From contig JAUWUU010000008.1 in assembly GCA_030617765.1 (NCBI GenBank), forward strand, positions 1-32,245: a DNA stretch of 32,245 bases. Direction: 5' to 3'. The notes beneath the pieces are model-generated. The model did no database searches, was not told the origin of the DNA, and saw only the letters and a program-made list of their open reading frames with translations. The stretch is from Flavobacteriia bacterium. GTDB taxonomy: Bacteria > Bacteroidota > Bacteroidia > Flavobacteriales > Flavobacteriaceae. Below are positions 16,886 to 26,569 of this stretch, piece after piece; within the stretch, counting starts at the first letter, position 1; every line of letters starts with the position of its first letter. The position numbers and the translations under genes are program-made.

Positions 16886-18772
16886 CTAATCAACATTATC
16901 ATGTAAAAAAGAGTTATTTGATCGCATTTGAATTTCATTATTATCATCTAAACCAAGTGTAGTTCTGGATTTATTATTTTGTGCTTCTGAAGATGGATTA
17001 GCTTCATTAATATCAACTCCCAAACGTTTATAAGCAGGTTGATTTTCCATTTCATCAACATTTTGATGAACCTTATTGATAAATTTATAATTAAATTCCT
17101 TCATCCTGTTTCTTCTATCATCAGCCCTGTTCTTTAATTCTGAAATAGTTAGATTTAATGGCGATACTTCACTCTCGATAGTATTTTTCTCTGAAACTAT
17201 ATCTTCATCTTTATGAAGATTTTTATCAACACGCAACTCAAAATCTAAATCGTTATCTTTTTTAGAATCTTCTTTTATTTCTTTAAGTACTTTTAATTCG
17301 GGCGCGTATTCATCTTCTATTTCTAAATTATGTCTAACTTTATCATCTTTAACAATTTGTGGTTTTATCTCTTCTAATCCAATTATTTCAATATCATTAA
17401 CATGGATATTTTTATCTATAATCGTATCAACAGTTTTTGTTTTTTGAATAGGTAGATCAAAAGTAAATGCAAATTGATTTTTACTAATTTCTTGAATTTC
17501 GCTATCTGGTTCCGATATTTTTTCATCAACTAGAGTAGAAATTATTAATTCACTCTCTTCAATAAGTTCATCTTCAGCTTCTTGCTCAACTTCCTCATTT
17601 ACTACATTTAAATTATCAGCCTCCTGATGGGTATTTTCAGACTTTTCCTCTTGTACTTCTTCTTGCAATATATGATGCTTAATTATCTCAGAAGATTCAG
17701 TCTTTAAAGATTCCTTTTGCTTTTTTTCATTTTCATCTAATAAATTATGTACAATTTTCTTAGAATTATTACTTGTGAACTCATTTTGCAGTTCAATATT
17801 AAAACCGGTTGCAATTACTGTTACCGAGATAGATTCACCCAAATTTTCATCTTCACCTACTCCCATAATAATATCGACATTAGTTTTGGCCTCAGATTGA
17901 ATATAATCATTAATTTCTCCTATTTCATCAATGGTTACCTCTGAAGTACCAGAAACAATTAATAACAGAACTCTTTTAGCACCAGTAATTTTATTATCGT
18001 TTAATAATGGAGAATCTAAGGCTTTAGTAATAGCACTTTGTGCGCGATTAATTCCAGTAGCCGAACCAGAACCCATAATTGCAGTACCACTTTCAGAAAG
18101 TACTGTTTTAGCATCTCGTAAGTCAATATTTTGAGTGTAATGATGTGTAATTACCTGAGCAATTCCTGTAGCAGCTGTTGACAAAACCTCATCAGCTTTA
18201 GTAAAGCCTGCCTTAAAACCTAAGTTACCATAAACTTCACGTAATTTGTTATTGTTAATTACAACCAAAGAATCAACATGTTTACGTAATTTTTCAATAC
18301 CTATTTGCGCCTGTTCATTCCGCATTTTGCCCTCAAAACTAAATGGTGTTGTAACTATTCCTACAGTTAAAATATCCATTTCTTTGGCAATTTTTGCAAT
18401 AACAGGTGCAGCACCTGTACCTGTGCCACCTCCCATACCGACAGTAATAAACAACATTTTTGATCTTTTGTCTAACATGTCTTTTATATCATCAATACTC
18501 TCTAAAGCAGCTTCTTTACCAATCGTTGGATTGGCACCTGCACCTAGTCCTTCGGTAAGTGTAGCTCCTAACTGAATTTTAGTCGGAACAGGACTGTTAT
18601 GCAAAGCTTGTGAATCAGTGTTACAAATTACAAAATCAACTCCTTTGATTCCTTTTGAAAACATGTGATTAATTGCATTGCTTCCTCCGCCTCCTACTCC
18701 AATTACTTTAATTACATTAGACTGGTTCTTAGGTAAATCAAATGAAATGTTGGTTAAATCTATACTGCTCAT
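16886..18772 (-). CDS. ftsZ: Cell division protein FtsZ with long C-terminal linker
   Basis: Tubulin-like GTPase forming the cytokinetic Z-ring. The GTP-binding parts are clear: GVGGGGSNAINHMF (about residues 25-38) and the tubulin signature GGGTGTGAAP (114-123), plus the T7 loop TNVDIIMGVG that completes the GTPase site of the neighbouring subunit. The globular core ends near residue 330; an acidic, Glu/Lys/Ile-rich disordered linker of about 250 residues follows, then PAYKRLGVDI (579-588) and a 40-residue tail. Long tails are usual in Flavobacteriia. It is the last gene of the cluster, 58 bases after ftsA. Confidence 0.98.
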   Translation of the reverse strand: MSSIDLTNISFDLPKNQSNVIKVIGVGGGGSNAINHMFSKGIKGVDFVICNTDSQALHNSPVPTKIQLGATLTEGLGAGANPTIGKEAALESIDDIKDMLDKRSKMLFITVGMGGGTGTGAAPVIAKIAKEMDILTVGIVTTPFSFEGKMRNEQAQIGIEKLRKHVDSLVVINNNKLREVYGNLGFKAGFTKADEVLSTAATGIAQVITHHYTQNIDLRDAKTVLSESGTAIMGSGSATGINRAQSAITKALDSPLLNDNKITGAKRVLLLIVSGTSEVTIDEIGEINDYIQSEAKTNVDIIMGVGEDENLGESISVTVIATGFNIELQNEFTSNNSKKIVHNLLDENEKKQKESLKTESSEIIKHHILQEEVQEEKSENTHQEADNLNVVNEEVEQEAEDELIEESELIISTLVDEKISEPDSEIQEISKNQFAFTFDLPIQKTKTVDTIIDKNIHVNDIEIIGLEEIKPQIVKDDKVRHNLEIEDEYAPELKVLKEIKEDSKKDNDLDFELRVDKNLHKDEDIVSEKNTIESEVSPLNLTISELKNRADDRRNRMKEFNYKFINKVHQNVDEMENQPAYKRLGVDINEANPSSEAQNNKSRTTLGLDDNNEIQMRSNNSFLHDNVD

Positions 18773-18830
18773 AACTTTTTCTTAAAAGGTTTTATTACTA
18801 ATGTTTTTTCTATTATGCTATTATTTTATT

Positions 18831-20132
18831 CTATTCTGCGTTTTCTAAAAAATCTCTAAATTTTTCAATCCATTTATCAAAGACTGTTCTTTTTGGGCTT
18901 TCAGTAGAAATTGTTGAATCCTTTACAGTTTCTTGTTGTGATTCAATTTTATCAATTTTATCCTTTTTAACATATTCATTTAATCCATTCATCAATAATC
19001 CAACAGCAGTTGCATATATCGGACTGGATAATTCCACATCACTACTACTCGATAAATGCTCATTAGGATAACCGATACGAGTATCCATACCTGTGATATA
19101 TTCAACCAATTGTTTGATATGCTTAAGTTGAGCACCTCCTCCGGTTAGAACAATTCCTGCAATTAATTTTTTCTTATTATCTTCAAAACCGTAATTTTTT
19201 ATCTCTAAAAATACTTGTTCTACAATCTCAAGAATTCTGGCGTGAATAATCTTTGAAAGATTTTTTAATGTAATCTCTTTTGGATCTCTACCTCTCAAAC
19301 CGGGAATGGATACTATTTCATTATCTTTATTTTCACCCGGCCAGGCTGAACCAAACTTAGTTTTTAACAATTCTGCTTGTTTTTCAATGATCGAACATCC
19401 TTCTTTAATATCTTCTGTAATTACACCGCCACCAAATGGAATAACTGCGGTATGCCTAATAATGCCGTCTTTAAAAATTGCCAGATCAGTAGTTCCGCCA
19501 CCGATATCAATCAAAGCAACACCTGCTTCTTTTTCTTCCTGACTTAAAACTGCATTTGCAGAGGCTAATGGTTCAAGAGTTATACTTGATAATTCTAAAC
19601 CGGCACTTTTAATACATCTTCCAATATTTCTTATTGATGAAACTTGCCCAACAACTACATGAAAATTGGCTTCCAGCCTTCCTCCATACATACCCGTGGG
19701 TGTTTTTATTTCGGCCTGACCATCAACTTTATAATCTTGGGGCAAAACATGAATAATCTCCTCACCGGGAAGCATTACCAATTTATAAACCTGATTGATC
19801 AATCTTTCAATATCATTTTCATCAATTACTCTATCTGGATAAGGTCGTGTTATATAATCACTATGATGTAAACTACGAATATGCTGACCTGCAATTCCTA
19901 CATCTACTTTTTCAATTTTTTTTCCGGATGTAGCTTCTGCCTGATCAATAGCTTGTTGAATAGACTGTATTGTTTGAGTTATATTATTTACAACTCCCCT
20001 GTGTACGCCCAAACTTTTGGCCCTACCCAAACCAAGCACCTCAATTTTGTTATAAGTATCATTTTTACCTACCATTGCAACAATCTTTGTTGTTCCAATA
20101 TCTAAACCAACCGCAATGTTTTCATTTTCCAT
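18831..20132 (-). CDS. ftsA: Cell division protein FtsA
   Basis: A 433-residue actin-like ATPase that tethers FtsZ to the membrane and links it to the periplasmic divisome. Actin-family phosphate-binding segments are visible: AVGLDIGTTKIVAMVG at the N-terminus, VALIDIGGGTTDLAIF in the middle, and IVLTGGGAQLKHI towards the C-terminus. The C-terminal FDKWIEKFRDFLEN is the amphipathic membrane-targeting helix. It starts three bases after the ftsQ stop, so the two are translated together. Confidence 0.97.
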   Translation of the reverse strand: MENENIAVGLDIGTTKIVAMVGKNDTYNKIEVLGLGRAKSLGVHRGVVNNITQTIQSIQQAIDQAEATSGKKIEKVDVGIAGQHIRSLHHSDYITRPYPDRVIDENDIERLINQVYKLVMLPGEEIIHVLPQDYKVDGQAEIKTPTGMYGGRLEANFHVVVGQVSSIRNIGRCIKSAGLELSSITLEPLASANAVLSQEEKEAGVALIDIGGGTTDLAIFKDGIIRHTAVIPFGGGVITEDIKEGCSIIEKQAELLKTKFGSAWPGENKDNEIVSIPGLRGRDPKEITLKNLSKIIHARILEIVEQVFLEIKNYGFEDNKKKLIAGIVLTGGGAQLKHIKQLVEYITGMDTRIGYPNEHLSSSSDVELSSPIYATAVGLLMNGLNEYVKKDKIDKIESQQETVKDSTISTESPKRTVFDKWIEKFRDFLENAE

Positions 20133-20135
20133 ATT

Positions 20136-20888
20136 TTACTTTTTTGTGCAAACAACTTGATTTTCATACTTTAAATTAATCGTGTCAAAATTTTTTAAAG
20201 TACTATCAGCTAATGCTTTTTGATAAAATGCTTTTAGTTTATTTTTTTTATTATTAAAATTTTGTACAGTTCCCAAAATAACAATTTGATCTCCAATTCT
20301 GGTTTTCAAAATAAATTGATTAACGCCCTCTTTTTCATTTTGATCTATACCAATAACTTGCTTTTTTAAAAAATCATCTTCTTTAATTCTTTTCGATAAA
20401 TTAATAATATCTAAATTATTATCCTCATCTATTTTACTCGAGACGATTGGTACTCGAGCCGAATAATTTTCAGACAATGGCATTTTCTTACCAAGTTCAT
20501 CATAATAATATGATTCTAATCCATTAACTACTCTTAAAACAGGGGTTCTTTGTGTAATAATCGCACCTAATTTATTATCAATTGTTGAATAAATTTCAGC
20601 ATTTTGGATCATTACATTTATTTTGACAAATTTTTCTAAATTATTCAAATGTAAACTTTCTATTGTTTGGTTATTTATGGTATCAAGTTTTTGTATTAAC
20701 AATTTATTAACCGTTTCATAAGTAATAAATAGGTTGTTTCCATTTTTAAATTCAATATCAATTTTATCAATCTTTTTATTAGAATGTCTATTAGCGGCAA
20801 ATCCGTATAAAAACAAAACCAGTAGGAAAAGAACTATAAATTTGATATGTACAATATATTTTTTCAATTTAGATTTTGATATTTTCAT
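20136..20888 (-). CDS. ftsQ: Cell division protein FtsQ
   Basis: A 250-residue bitopic membrane protein: a short basic cytoplasmic N-terminus, one transmembrane helix (about residues 12-31), then a periplasmic part with a POTRA-like domain and the FtsQ beta domain (conserved VNGLESYYYDELGKKMPL-like segment near residue 120). It links early and late divisome proteins. In relatives murC lies directly upstream; here the upstream neighbour is murG, separated by a 94-base gap containing an inverted repeat. The match rests on position and topology plus modest sequence conservation. Confidence 0.9.
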   Translation of the reverse strand: MKISKSKLKKYIVHIKFIVLFLLVLFLYGFAANRHSNKKIDKIDIEFKNGNNLFITYETVNKLLIQKLDTINNQTIESLHLNNLEKFVKINVMIQNAEIYSTIDNKLGAIITQRTPVLRVVNGLESYYYDELGKKMPLSENYSARVPIVSSKIDEDNNLDIINLSKRIKEDDFLKKQVIGIDQNEKEGVNQFILKTRIGDQIVILGTVQNFNNKKNKLKAFYQKALADSTLKNFDTINLKYENQVVCTKK

Positions 20889-20900
20889 TAATAATTAAAA

Positions 20901-20951
20901 CTATGGCAAACTAAAAGTTCAATCCCCTAATCAAACTTTTATTTGCCATAG
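20901..20951. repeat. Long inverted repeat in the murG-ftsQ gap
   Basis: The arms are 20901-20917 and 20936-20951. They pair over 16 bp (10 bp and 6 bp, interrupted by one bulged base) around an 18-base loop. On the minus strand the hairpin is followed by TTTTAATTATT and then the ftsQ ATG, so it could act as a transcription attenuator or mRNA structure before ftsQ. It fills the place where murC lies in related clusters and may alternatively be a deletion scar or a small palindromic element. Confidence 0.75.
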
Positions 20952-20982
20952 TAACCAAAGTATTTAGCACATTATGTTCATT

Positions 20983-22074
20983 TCAATTTAACAAAGCTTC
21001 AACGGCATCAGCAATTTTTGCTGTAGCATTAGGTAAAGCCAAATTTTTAATATTTACACTCAATTCTTTTTGCAATTGATTGTCTTCAAAAAGTTTATCA
21101 AATTCCTTCGAAAACTCCTTTATCTCATCCTCTTTAATCATTATTGCAGCATTATTTTTTACAACTGCCATAGCATTTTTGGTTTGATGATCTTCGGCAA
21201 CATTTGGTGACGGAATAAAAATTACCGGTTTACCTACCAAACACAATTCTGAAATTGTACCAGCCCCGGCTCTACTGATCAAAATATCTGCTGCTGCATA
21301 TAAAAGATCCATCTTCTGGATAAAAGCATGTGTTTGCACTCCTTCTATCTGATCGTATTTTTTATATTCATCAAAATATAATTTCCCTGTTTGCCATATA
21401 ATTTGAATTTCATTTTTAAGTAAATCTTTTAAGTTTTTTTCAATCGTTTGATTAATTGCCCTTGCTCCTAAACTTCCACCTAAGATCACTAATGTTCTTA
21501 ACTGTTTATCTAATCTAAAATACTTAACAGCTTCTTTTCTTTTTTTTGAAATATCAATAATATCTTGTCTTACAGGATTACCCGTCATGATAATTTTTTC
21601 TTTTGGGAAAAATTTATCCAATCCATCATAAGCAACACATATATTTTGCACATTCTTAGCTAATAATTTATTGGTAATACCCGGAAAAGAATTCTGTTCT
21701 TGAATCAAAGCAGGTATATGTTTTTTATTAGCCATAAACAATGTTGGTCCTGATGCAAAACCTCCTGTTCCTATCGCCACATCCGGTTTAAATTGTTTAA
21801 TAATATTTTTAGCTTTATATAAACTATCGATCAATTTAAACGGAAAGGTTAAATTTTTTGCTGATAGACTTCTATTAAATCCCGTAATATTCAATCCTTT
21901 TATCTTATAACCAGCCTGTGGAACTTTTTCCATTTCCATTCTATCATTTGCTCCAACAAATAAAAATTTTGCATTTGGAATCCTGCTTTTTAATTCATTT
22001 GCAATTGCAATTGCCGGATAAATATGTCCGCCCGTTCCTCCTCCACTCAACAATATGTTAACCGACTGTTTCAT
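20983..22074 (-). CDS. murG: UDP-GlcNAc:lipid I N-acetylglucosaminyltransferase MurG
   Basis: A 363-residue peripheral membrane glycosyltransferase that adds GlcNAc to lipid I to form lipid II. The N-terminal glycine-rich loop [16 protein letters not shown] (about residues 10-25), GTGGFASGP, and the C-terminal donor-binding [18 protein letters not shown] segment are all present. Length is normal. It overlaps the end of ftsW by 17 bases. Downstream, where murC is usually found, there is only a 94-base gap. Confidence 0.98.
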   Translation of the reverse strand: MKQSVNILLSGGGTGGHIYPAIAIANELKSRIPNAKFLFVGANDRMEMEKVPQAGYKIKGLNITGFNRSLSAKNLTFPFKLIDSLYKAKNIIKQFKPDVAIGTGGFASGPTLFMANKKHIPALIQEQNSFPGITNKLLAKNVQNICVAYDGLDKFFPKEKIIMTGNPVRQDIIDISKKRKEAVKYFRLDKQLRTLVILGGSLGARAINQTIEKNLKDLLKNEIQIIWQTGKLYFDEYKKYDQIEGVQTHAFIQKMDLLYAAADILISRAGAGTISELCLVGKPVIFIPSPNVAEDHQTKNAMAVVKNNAAIMIKEDEIKEFSKEFDKLFEDNQLQKELSVNIKNLALPNATAKIADAVEALLN

Positions 22075-23263
22075 GTAAAATATCTAAAGGGTTTTCTAAT
22101 TCAATTTCAGTATTACTTTCGATCACTTTTTCAGTATTCGCAACACTTATACTCAACACAACTCCAATTGCAAAACAAGTCATCCAAATTGAAGTACCAC
22201 CTGTACTTATCAAAGGCAAGGGCTGACCAGTTACCGGAAACAAACCTACAGCAACTGCAATATTTATAAATGCTTGAAAAACAATGGGTATCCCAACACC
22301 TAAAGCTAATAATGTGCCGAAAATAGTTTCAGTTTTTGTGGTTATAATTACAATTCTAAAAAGTAACCCCAGGTATAATAATACTATTAAAATAGCTCCG
22401 ATCAAGCCAAATTCTTCAACTATAATTGCATAGATAAAATCGGAAGAAGATTGCGGTAAGAAGTTTTTTTGAACGCTCTTACCCGGGCCTTTACCATTTA
22501 TTTCTCCAGAAGCTATAGCAATTTTTGCTTTTTCAGCCTGATAATTATCTTCACTCTCTCCTGATGTAAAATTTTCAATTCTACTACTCCAAGTTTGAAT
22601 TCGAGTATTTTTTATTGCATCAGGAAAAGCTTTAGCTGTAAGTAAAAAGATAGCAAAAACTAAAACTGCCATTCCTAAAATGTACATAATATACTTGATT
22701 GGGTAACCTCCAAGAAATACCAAAAGCATTACCATAACAAATGCAATAGCCGTTGTTGAAAAGTTCGCAGGTAAAATAAGCAACATAACAATTCCAACAG
22801 GCAACCACAAATATAAAATACTCTCTTTAAAATTAATCTGTTTATCTCTATTACGGGCCAAGTATCTTGCTACAAACATCATAACAACTACGACTGCCAA
22901 AGTTGATGTTTGAAATCCCATTCCTACGAATGGAATTTGTATCCATCTACTTGCATTGGCTCCGCTTATTACGGTTCCCTGAGTCATTGTAAAAATTAGT
23001 AAAAGCACAACTACCGGCATCAGCAAAACTGACAATCCACTAAAATACTTATAGGGTATTTTATGAGTTGCATAAACAATAACAAAACCAAGTAATAATA
23101 GAATGGCGTGTTTAATTAAGTAACCAAATGTTGTTCCCTTTCCGGTTACATAAACAAGATTTGTACTAGAACTATACACAGGTAAAAACGAAAATATAGC
23201 CAAAACAGCAATGATTGCCCAAATGGTTTTATCTCCTTTAATATTTGCTAATAATTGTTTCAT
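22058..23263 (-). CDS. ftsW: Septal peptidoglycan polymerase FtsW
   Basis: A 401-residue SEDS-family membrane protein that polymerises lipid II glycan strands at the septum together with FtsI. About ten hydrophobic helices are seen. Conserved SEDS segments include [17 protein letters not shown], the large extracellular loop with [20 protein letters not shown], the [18 protein letters not shown] stretch, and [16 protein letters not shown] near the C-terminus. It starts 27 bases after the murD remnant. Confidence 0.97.
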   Translation of the reverse strand: MKQLLANIKGDKTIWAIIAVLAIFSFLPVYSSSTNLVYVTGKGTTFGYLIKHAILLLLGFVIVYATHKIPYKYFSGLSVLLMPVVVLLLIFTMTQGTVISGANASRWIQIPFVGMGFQTSTLAVVVVMMFVARYLARNRDKQINFKESILYLWLPVGIVMLLILPANFSTTAIAFVMVMLLVFLGGYPIKYIMYILGMAVLVFAIFLLTAKAFPDAIKNTRIQTWSSRIENFTSGESEDNYQAEKAKIAIASGEINGKGPGKSVQKNFLPQSSSDFIYAIIVEEFGLIGAILIVLLYLGLLFRIVIITTKTETIFGTLLALGVGIPIVFQAFINIAVAVGLFPVTGQPLPLISTGGTSIWMTCFAIGVVLSISVANTEKVIESNTEIELENPLDILHETVG

Positions 23264-23290
23264 TTATTTTTTATAAAACATTTATTGTAT

Positions 23291-23839
23291 TTATAATTTT
23301 CTAACTGCTTGCTTAAATTTTCTCCCTCTATCTTCATGATTATCAAACATAACATATCCTTCACATGCTGGTGACAACAATACAGCATCTCCCTTTTCGG
23401 TTAGTTTATAAGCAATACTTACCGCTTCGTGCATACTATGTGTTTCAATCATAAAATCAACAACATTTACAAAAGTTTTAATAATATTATGATTATTGTC
23501 TCCCAGACAAATAATAGCTTTTACTTTTTCTCGCACCAAAGGGAGTAAAGTTTCGTAATCATTCCCTCTATCAACACCTCCAACAATCCATACTAAAGGA
23601 AATTCAACACTATCAAGGGCATAATAAGCAGCATTAACATTTACGGCTTGTGAATCATTAATATATTGTACACCATTAATTTTAAGTACTTCTTCTAATC
23701 TATGTTCCTCTTGATCACAAATTGCTAAACTTTCTCTAATTGTTTCTTTTCGAACATGTAACAGTTCAGAAATCATTTTAGATGCCATAGCATTTTTAGT
23801 ATTGAAATTTTGTTGCAAAGCAAAAGCTGAAATACTCAT
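23291..23839 (-). CDS. murD: Truncated MurD: C-terminal ligase domain only
   Basis: A 182-residue open frame in the usual murD position, 23 bases after mraY. MurD is normally about 440-450 residues. The N-terminal UDP-sugar domain and the ATP-binding domain with its GTNGKTT loop are absent; what remains aligns with the end of the central domain (FNTKNAMASKM, EEHRLEE) and the whole C-terminal domain (QYINDS, IVGGVDRGNDY, VLLSPAC, NHEDRG). Residues that hold D-Glu in E. coli MurD are changed: the NDSKATN motif reads NDSQAVN (Gln64, Val66), the Lys of GGxxK is Arg91, and the Ser after SPACA is Gly161, with Glu160. It cannot be a ligase alone. It is either a decaying relic or a retained domain with another role. 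The frame is uninterrupted and has its own ATG. Confidence 0.9.
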   Translation of the reverse strand: MSISAFALQQNFNTKNAMASKMISELLHVRKETIRESLAICDQEEHRLEEVLKINGVQYINDSQAVNVNAAYYALDSVEFPLVWIVGGVDRGNDYETLLPLVREKVKAIICLGDNNHNIIKTFVNVVDFMIETHSMHEAVSIAYKLTEKGDAVLLSPACEGYVMFDNHEDRGRKFKQAVRKL

Positions 23840-23862
23840 TTAATTTAATTTTTTAATAATTA

Positions 23863-25095
23863 TTATCTTACTTTTAATGTTACTATGGATAGAACTGCAA
23901 GCAAAATACCTACGATCCAAAATCGAGTAGCAATTTTACTTTCGTGATAACCACTTTTTTGGTAATGATGATGTAAAGGAGACATCAAAAATATACGCTT
24001 ACCTTTTCCATATTTTATTCTCGTATATTTAAAATAGGAAACCTGTATCACTACCGATAGGTTTTCTATCAAAAAGACTCCGGCTAAAATTGGCAAAAGC
24101 AATTCTTTTCGCACAGCAATAGCCAAAACAGCAATTACTCCTCCAATTGTCAAACTTCCAGTATCACCCATAAATACTTGCGCCGGATATGTATTATACC
24201 ATAAAAATCCTATGAGACCTCCTACAAAAGCACTAAGAAAAATAGTCATTTCACCAGAGTTGGGTATATACATAACATCAAGATAATCCGCAAAAATGAT
24301 ATTACCAGAAACCCAGGAAAATACGGCCAATGCCAAAACAATTATTGCCGAACTTCCAGCTGCCAGCCCATCTATTCCATCCGTTAAATTAGCACCATTA
24401 GAAACAGCAGTAATTATAAATATTACTATTCCCACAAATAATAACCATACATAATCTTTAGCACCTTCACCTGCCCAGCTCAGCAAACTGGCATAATCAA
24501 ACTCATTATTTTTTACAAAAGGAATGGTTGTTTTTGTTGATTTATGAGCCTCAGTAAAATCACTGGTTGGATTGGTTAATTGTTCAATTCTAACAATCTG
24601 ATCACCACGTAATTTCTCTTTTACAACCACATCAGGATTAAAATAAAGAACAATGCCAACAAAGGCTCCCAGAATAACCTGACCAACTATTTTAAACCTA
24701 CCTTTTAAACCATCTTTATTCTTTTTAAAGACTTTGATATAATCATCGATAAAACCAATCATACCCATCCAAACAGTAGTTACTATCAATAAAATAATAT
24801 AAATATTGTGTAGTTTTGCGAATAGAAACACAGGAATTAAAGTTGCAAATATGATAATCAAACCACCCATAGTAGGAGTTCCCGTTTTTTCAACCTGACC
24901 CTGTAAACCTAGATCACGAATTGACTCTCCTACCTGCAAACGTCTTAATTTATCAATTATCTTTCTCCCATAAATTGTAGAGATCAATAATGAAAATGAA
25001 AATGCCATTGCAGAACGGAAAGAAATGTATTGAAACAATCCTGCGCCTGCTAGGTTGTGTTGGTTATCTAAATAATCAAATAAATAATATAGCAT
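23863..25095 (-). CDS. mraY: Phospho-N-acetylmuramoyl-pentapeptide transferase MraY
   Basis: A 410-residue polytopic membrane enzyme that transfers phospho-MurNAc-pentapeptide to undecaprenyl phosphate, forming lipid I. Conserved motifs are GTPTMGG (cytoplasmic), the DDY of [33 protein letters not shown] with its catalytic Asp pair, VFMGDTGSL, and [15 protein letters not shown]. An insertion of about 50 residues between the middle helices makes it longer than the 360-residue E. coli protein, as is usual in Bacteroidota. It starts two bases after the murE stop. Confidence 0.98.
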   Translation of the reverse strand: MLYYLFDYLDNQHNLAGAGLFQYISFRSAMAFSFSLLISTIYGRKIIDKLRRLQVGESIRDLGLQGQVEKTGTPTMGGLIIIFATLIPVFLFAKLHNIYIILLIVTTVWMGMIGFIDDYIKVFKKNKDGLKGRFKIVGQVILGAFVGIVLYFNPDVVVKEKLRGDQIVRIEQLTNPTSDFTEAHKSTKTTIPFVKNNEFDYASLLSWAGEGAKDYVWLLFVGIVIFIITAVSNGANLTDGIDGLAAGSSAIIVLALAVFSWVSGNIIFADYLDVMYIPNSGEMTIFLSAFVGGLIGFLWYNTYPAQVFMGDTGSLTIGGVIAVLAIAVRKELLLPILAGVFLIENLSVVIQVSYFKYTRIKYGKGKRIFLMSPLHHHYQKSGYHESKIATRFWIVGILLAVLSIVTLKVR

Positions 25096-25097
25096 CT

Positions 25098-26561
25098 TTA
25101 TTTATTCATTTCAATTAGTAATTCATTTACAATTTTAAAATCATCAAAATCAGATCGAACATTGCCGATTATCTGATAGTTTTCATGACCTTTACCTGCA
25201 ACCAAAATGATATCTCCTTTGTCTGCCAACTTACATGCTGTTTTTATAGCCTGTTTTCTATTAGTGATAGAAACTGTTTTTTTATAATTTTCAGGATGAA
25301 CCCCTGCTTCAATGTCTTTAATTATTAATTCCGGGTCTTCACTTCGCGGGTTATCAGATGTAAAAATTACTTGATTACTCAAAGTAGAAGCGATGTTTCC
25401 CATTTTAGGTCTTTTATCTTTATCTCGATCACCTCCACAACCTACAACAGTAATTACTTGTTCATTATGAGTGCGGATAGAATTAATAGTTTCTAATACA
25501 TTTTTTAAAGCGTCGGGAGTATGAGCATAATCTACAATTGCTGTAATATCACCTTTTGAAGTAGCATACTGAAATCTTCCATCAACAGTTTTAAGGGAAC
25601 TAATAATCCTTAATGCTTCTAATTTTTCCATACCCAATAAATCAGTAGTTGCATAAATAGCTAATAAATTATAGGCATTAAAAGTTCCAATTAGTTTTGT
25701 ATAAACTTCCTGATCATTAATATTCAGCAACAATCCATCAAACTGATTTTCAATTATTCTTCCCTTATAGTCAGCCACCGTTTTTAAGGCATAGGTATAT
25801 TTGTTTGCCTTTGTATTTTGCAACATGACCTCTCCATTCTTATCATCAATATTCACTAATGCAAATGCTGATTTTGGTAGATTATCAAAAAAGTTCTTTT
25901 TTACATCTCTATAAGTTGCAAAAGAATCGTGATAATCCAGATGGTCATGAGTTAAATTTGTAAATACTCCCCCATCAAAATCTAATCCGGAAGTTCGTTT
26001 TTGATGAATTCCATGCGAACTAACTTCCATAAAACAATAACTTACACCCTGCTGTACCATTTTGTGTAAATATTGATTGATCGTTAATGAATCAGGCGTA
26101 GTATGTGTTGCTGAATATTCATTTTCATCAACCATTATCTTAATTGTAGACAACAATCCACTCTTAAATCCCGCTTCTTTAAAAAGCATATATAATAAAG
26201 TTGCAATAGTTGTTTTTCCGTTTGTTCCGGTTACACCAATTAATTTTAAATTCTCAGAAGGATTATCATAATAATTTGAAGCTATTATCGCTAAAGCTTC
26301 ATCACTATCTTTTACTTGTATATAAGTAACATTATTATGTAATGTTTTAGGTAATACTTCACAAACAATAGCTACTCCCCCACTTTCAATAGCTTTATCA
26401 ATAAAATTATGACCATCAAATAAAAGTCCTTTTTGAGCAACAAATAATGTATTCTCTATTACTTTTCTAGAATCAAAAGCAATATTATTGATATTGACAT
26501 CGGTTGTTCCATTTACCGCTTCAACAGATACTCTAAATAATATGTCCTTTAAAATTTTCAA
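25098..26561 (-). CDS. murE: UDP-MurNAc-L-Ala-D-Glu:meso-DAP ligase MurE
   Basis: A 487-residue cytosolic ATP-dependent ligase adding the third residue of the stem peptide. The ATP loop GTNGKTT is at about residues 112-118, GTFNAYN at 292-298, and DNPR at 403-406. DNPR is the motif that recognises meso-diaminopimelate, so the wall is predicted to be DAP-type. The start codon is TTG, eight bases after the ftsI stop; no ATG fits the expected N-terminus ([10 protein letters not shown]). All three Mur-ligase domains are present, in contrast with the murD remnant two genes downstream. Confidence 0.97.
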   Translation of the reverse strand: MKILKDILFRVSVEAVNGTTDVNINNIAFDSRKVIENTLFVAQKGLLFDGHNFIDKAIESGGVAIVCEVLPKTLHNNVTYIQVKDSDEALAIIASNYYDNPSENLKLIGVTGTNGKTTIATLLYMLFKEAGFKSGLLSTIKIMVDENEYSATHTTPDSLTINQYLHKMVQQGVSYCFMEVSSHGIHQKRTSGLDFDGGVFTNLTHDHLDYHDSFATYRDVKKNFFDNLPKSAFALVNIDDKNGEVMLQNTKANKYTYALKTVADYKGRIIENQFDGLLLNINDQEVYTKLIGTFNAYNLLAIYATTDLLGMEKLEALRIISSLKTVDGRFQYATSKGDITAIVDYAHTPDALKNVLETINSIRTHNEQVITVVGCGGDRDKDKRPKMGNIASTLSNQVIFTSDNPRSEDPELIIKDIEAGVHPENYKKTVSITNRKQAIKTACKLADKGDIILVAGKGHENYQIIGNVRSDFDDFKIVNELLIEMNK

Positions 26562-26569
26562 ATCAGAAT

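Noticed and set aside
20911-20949. Twelve-codon micro-ORF in the murG-ftsQ gap (minus strand) as a leader peptide
   Set aside because: It lies almost wholly inside the inverted repeat, has no ribosome-binding site and no run of regulatory codons; chance is the simpler explanation.
23840-23862. Frameshift hiding the first part of murD
   Set aside because: Only 23 bases separate the mraY stop from the ATG of the remnant, and mraY is full length, so the missing 260 codons cannot lie in another frame here.
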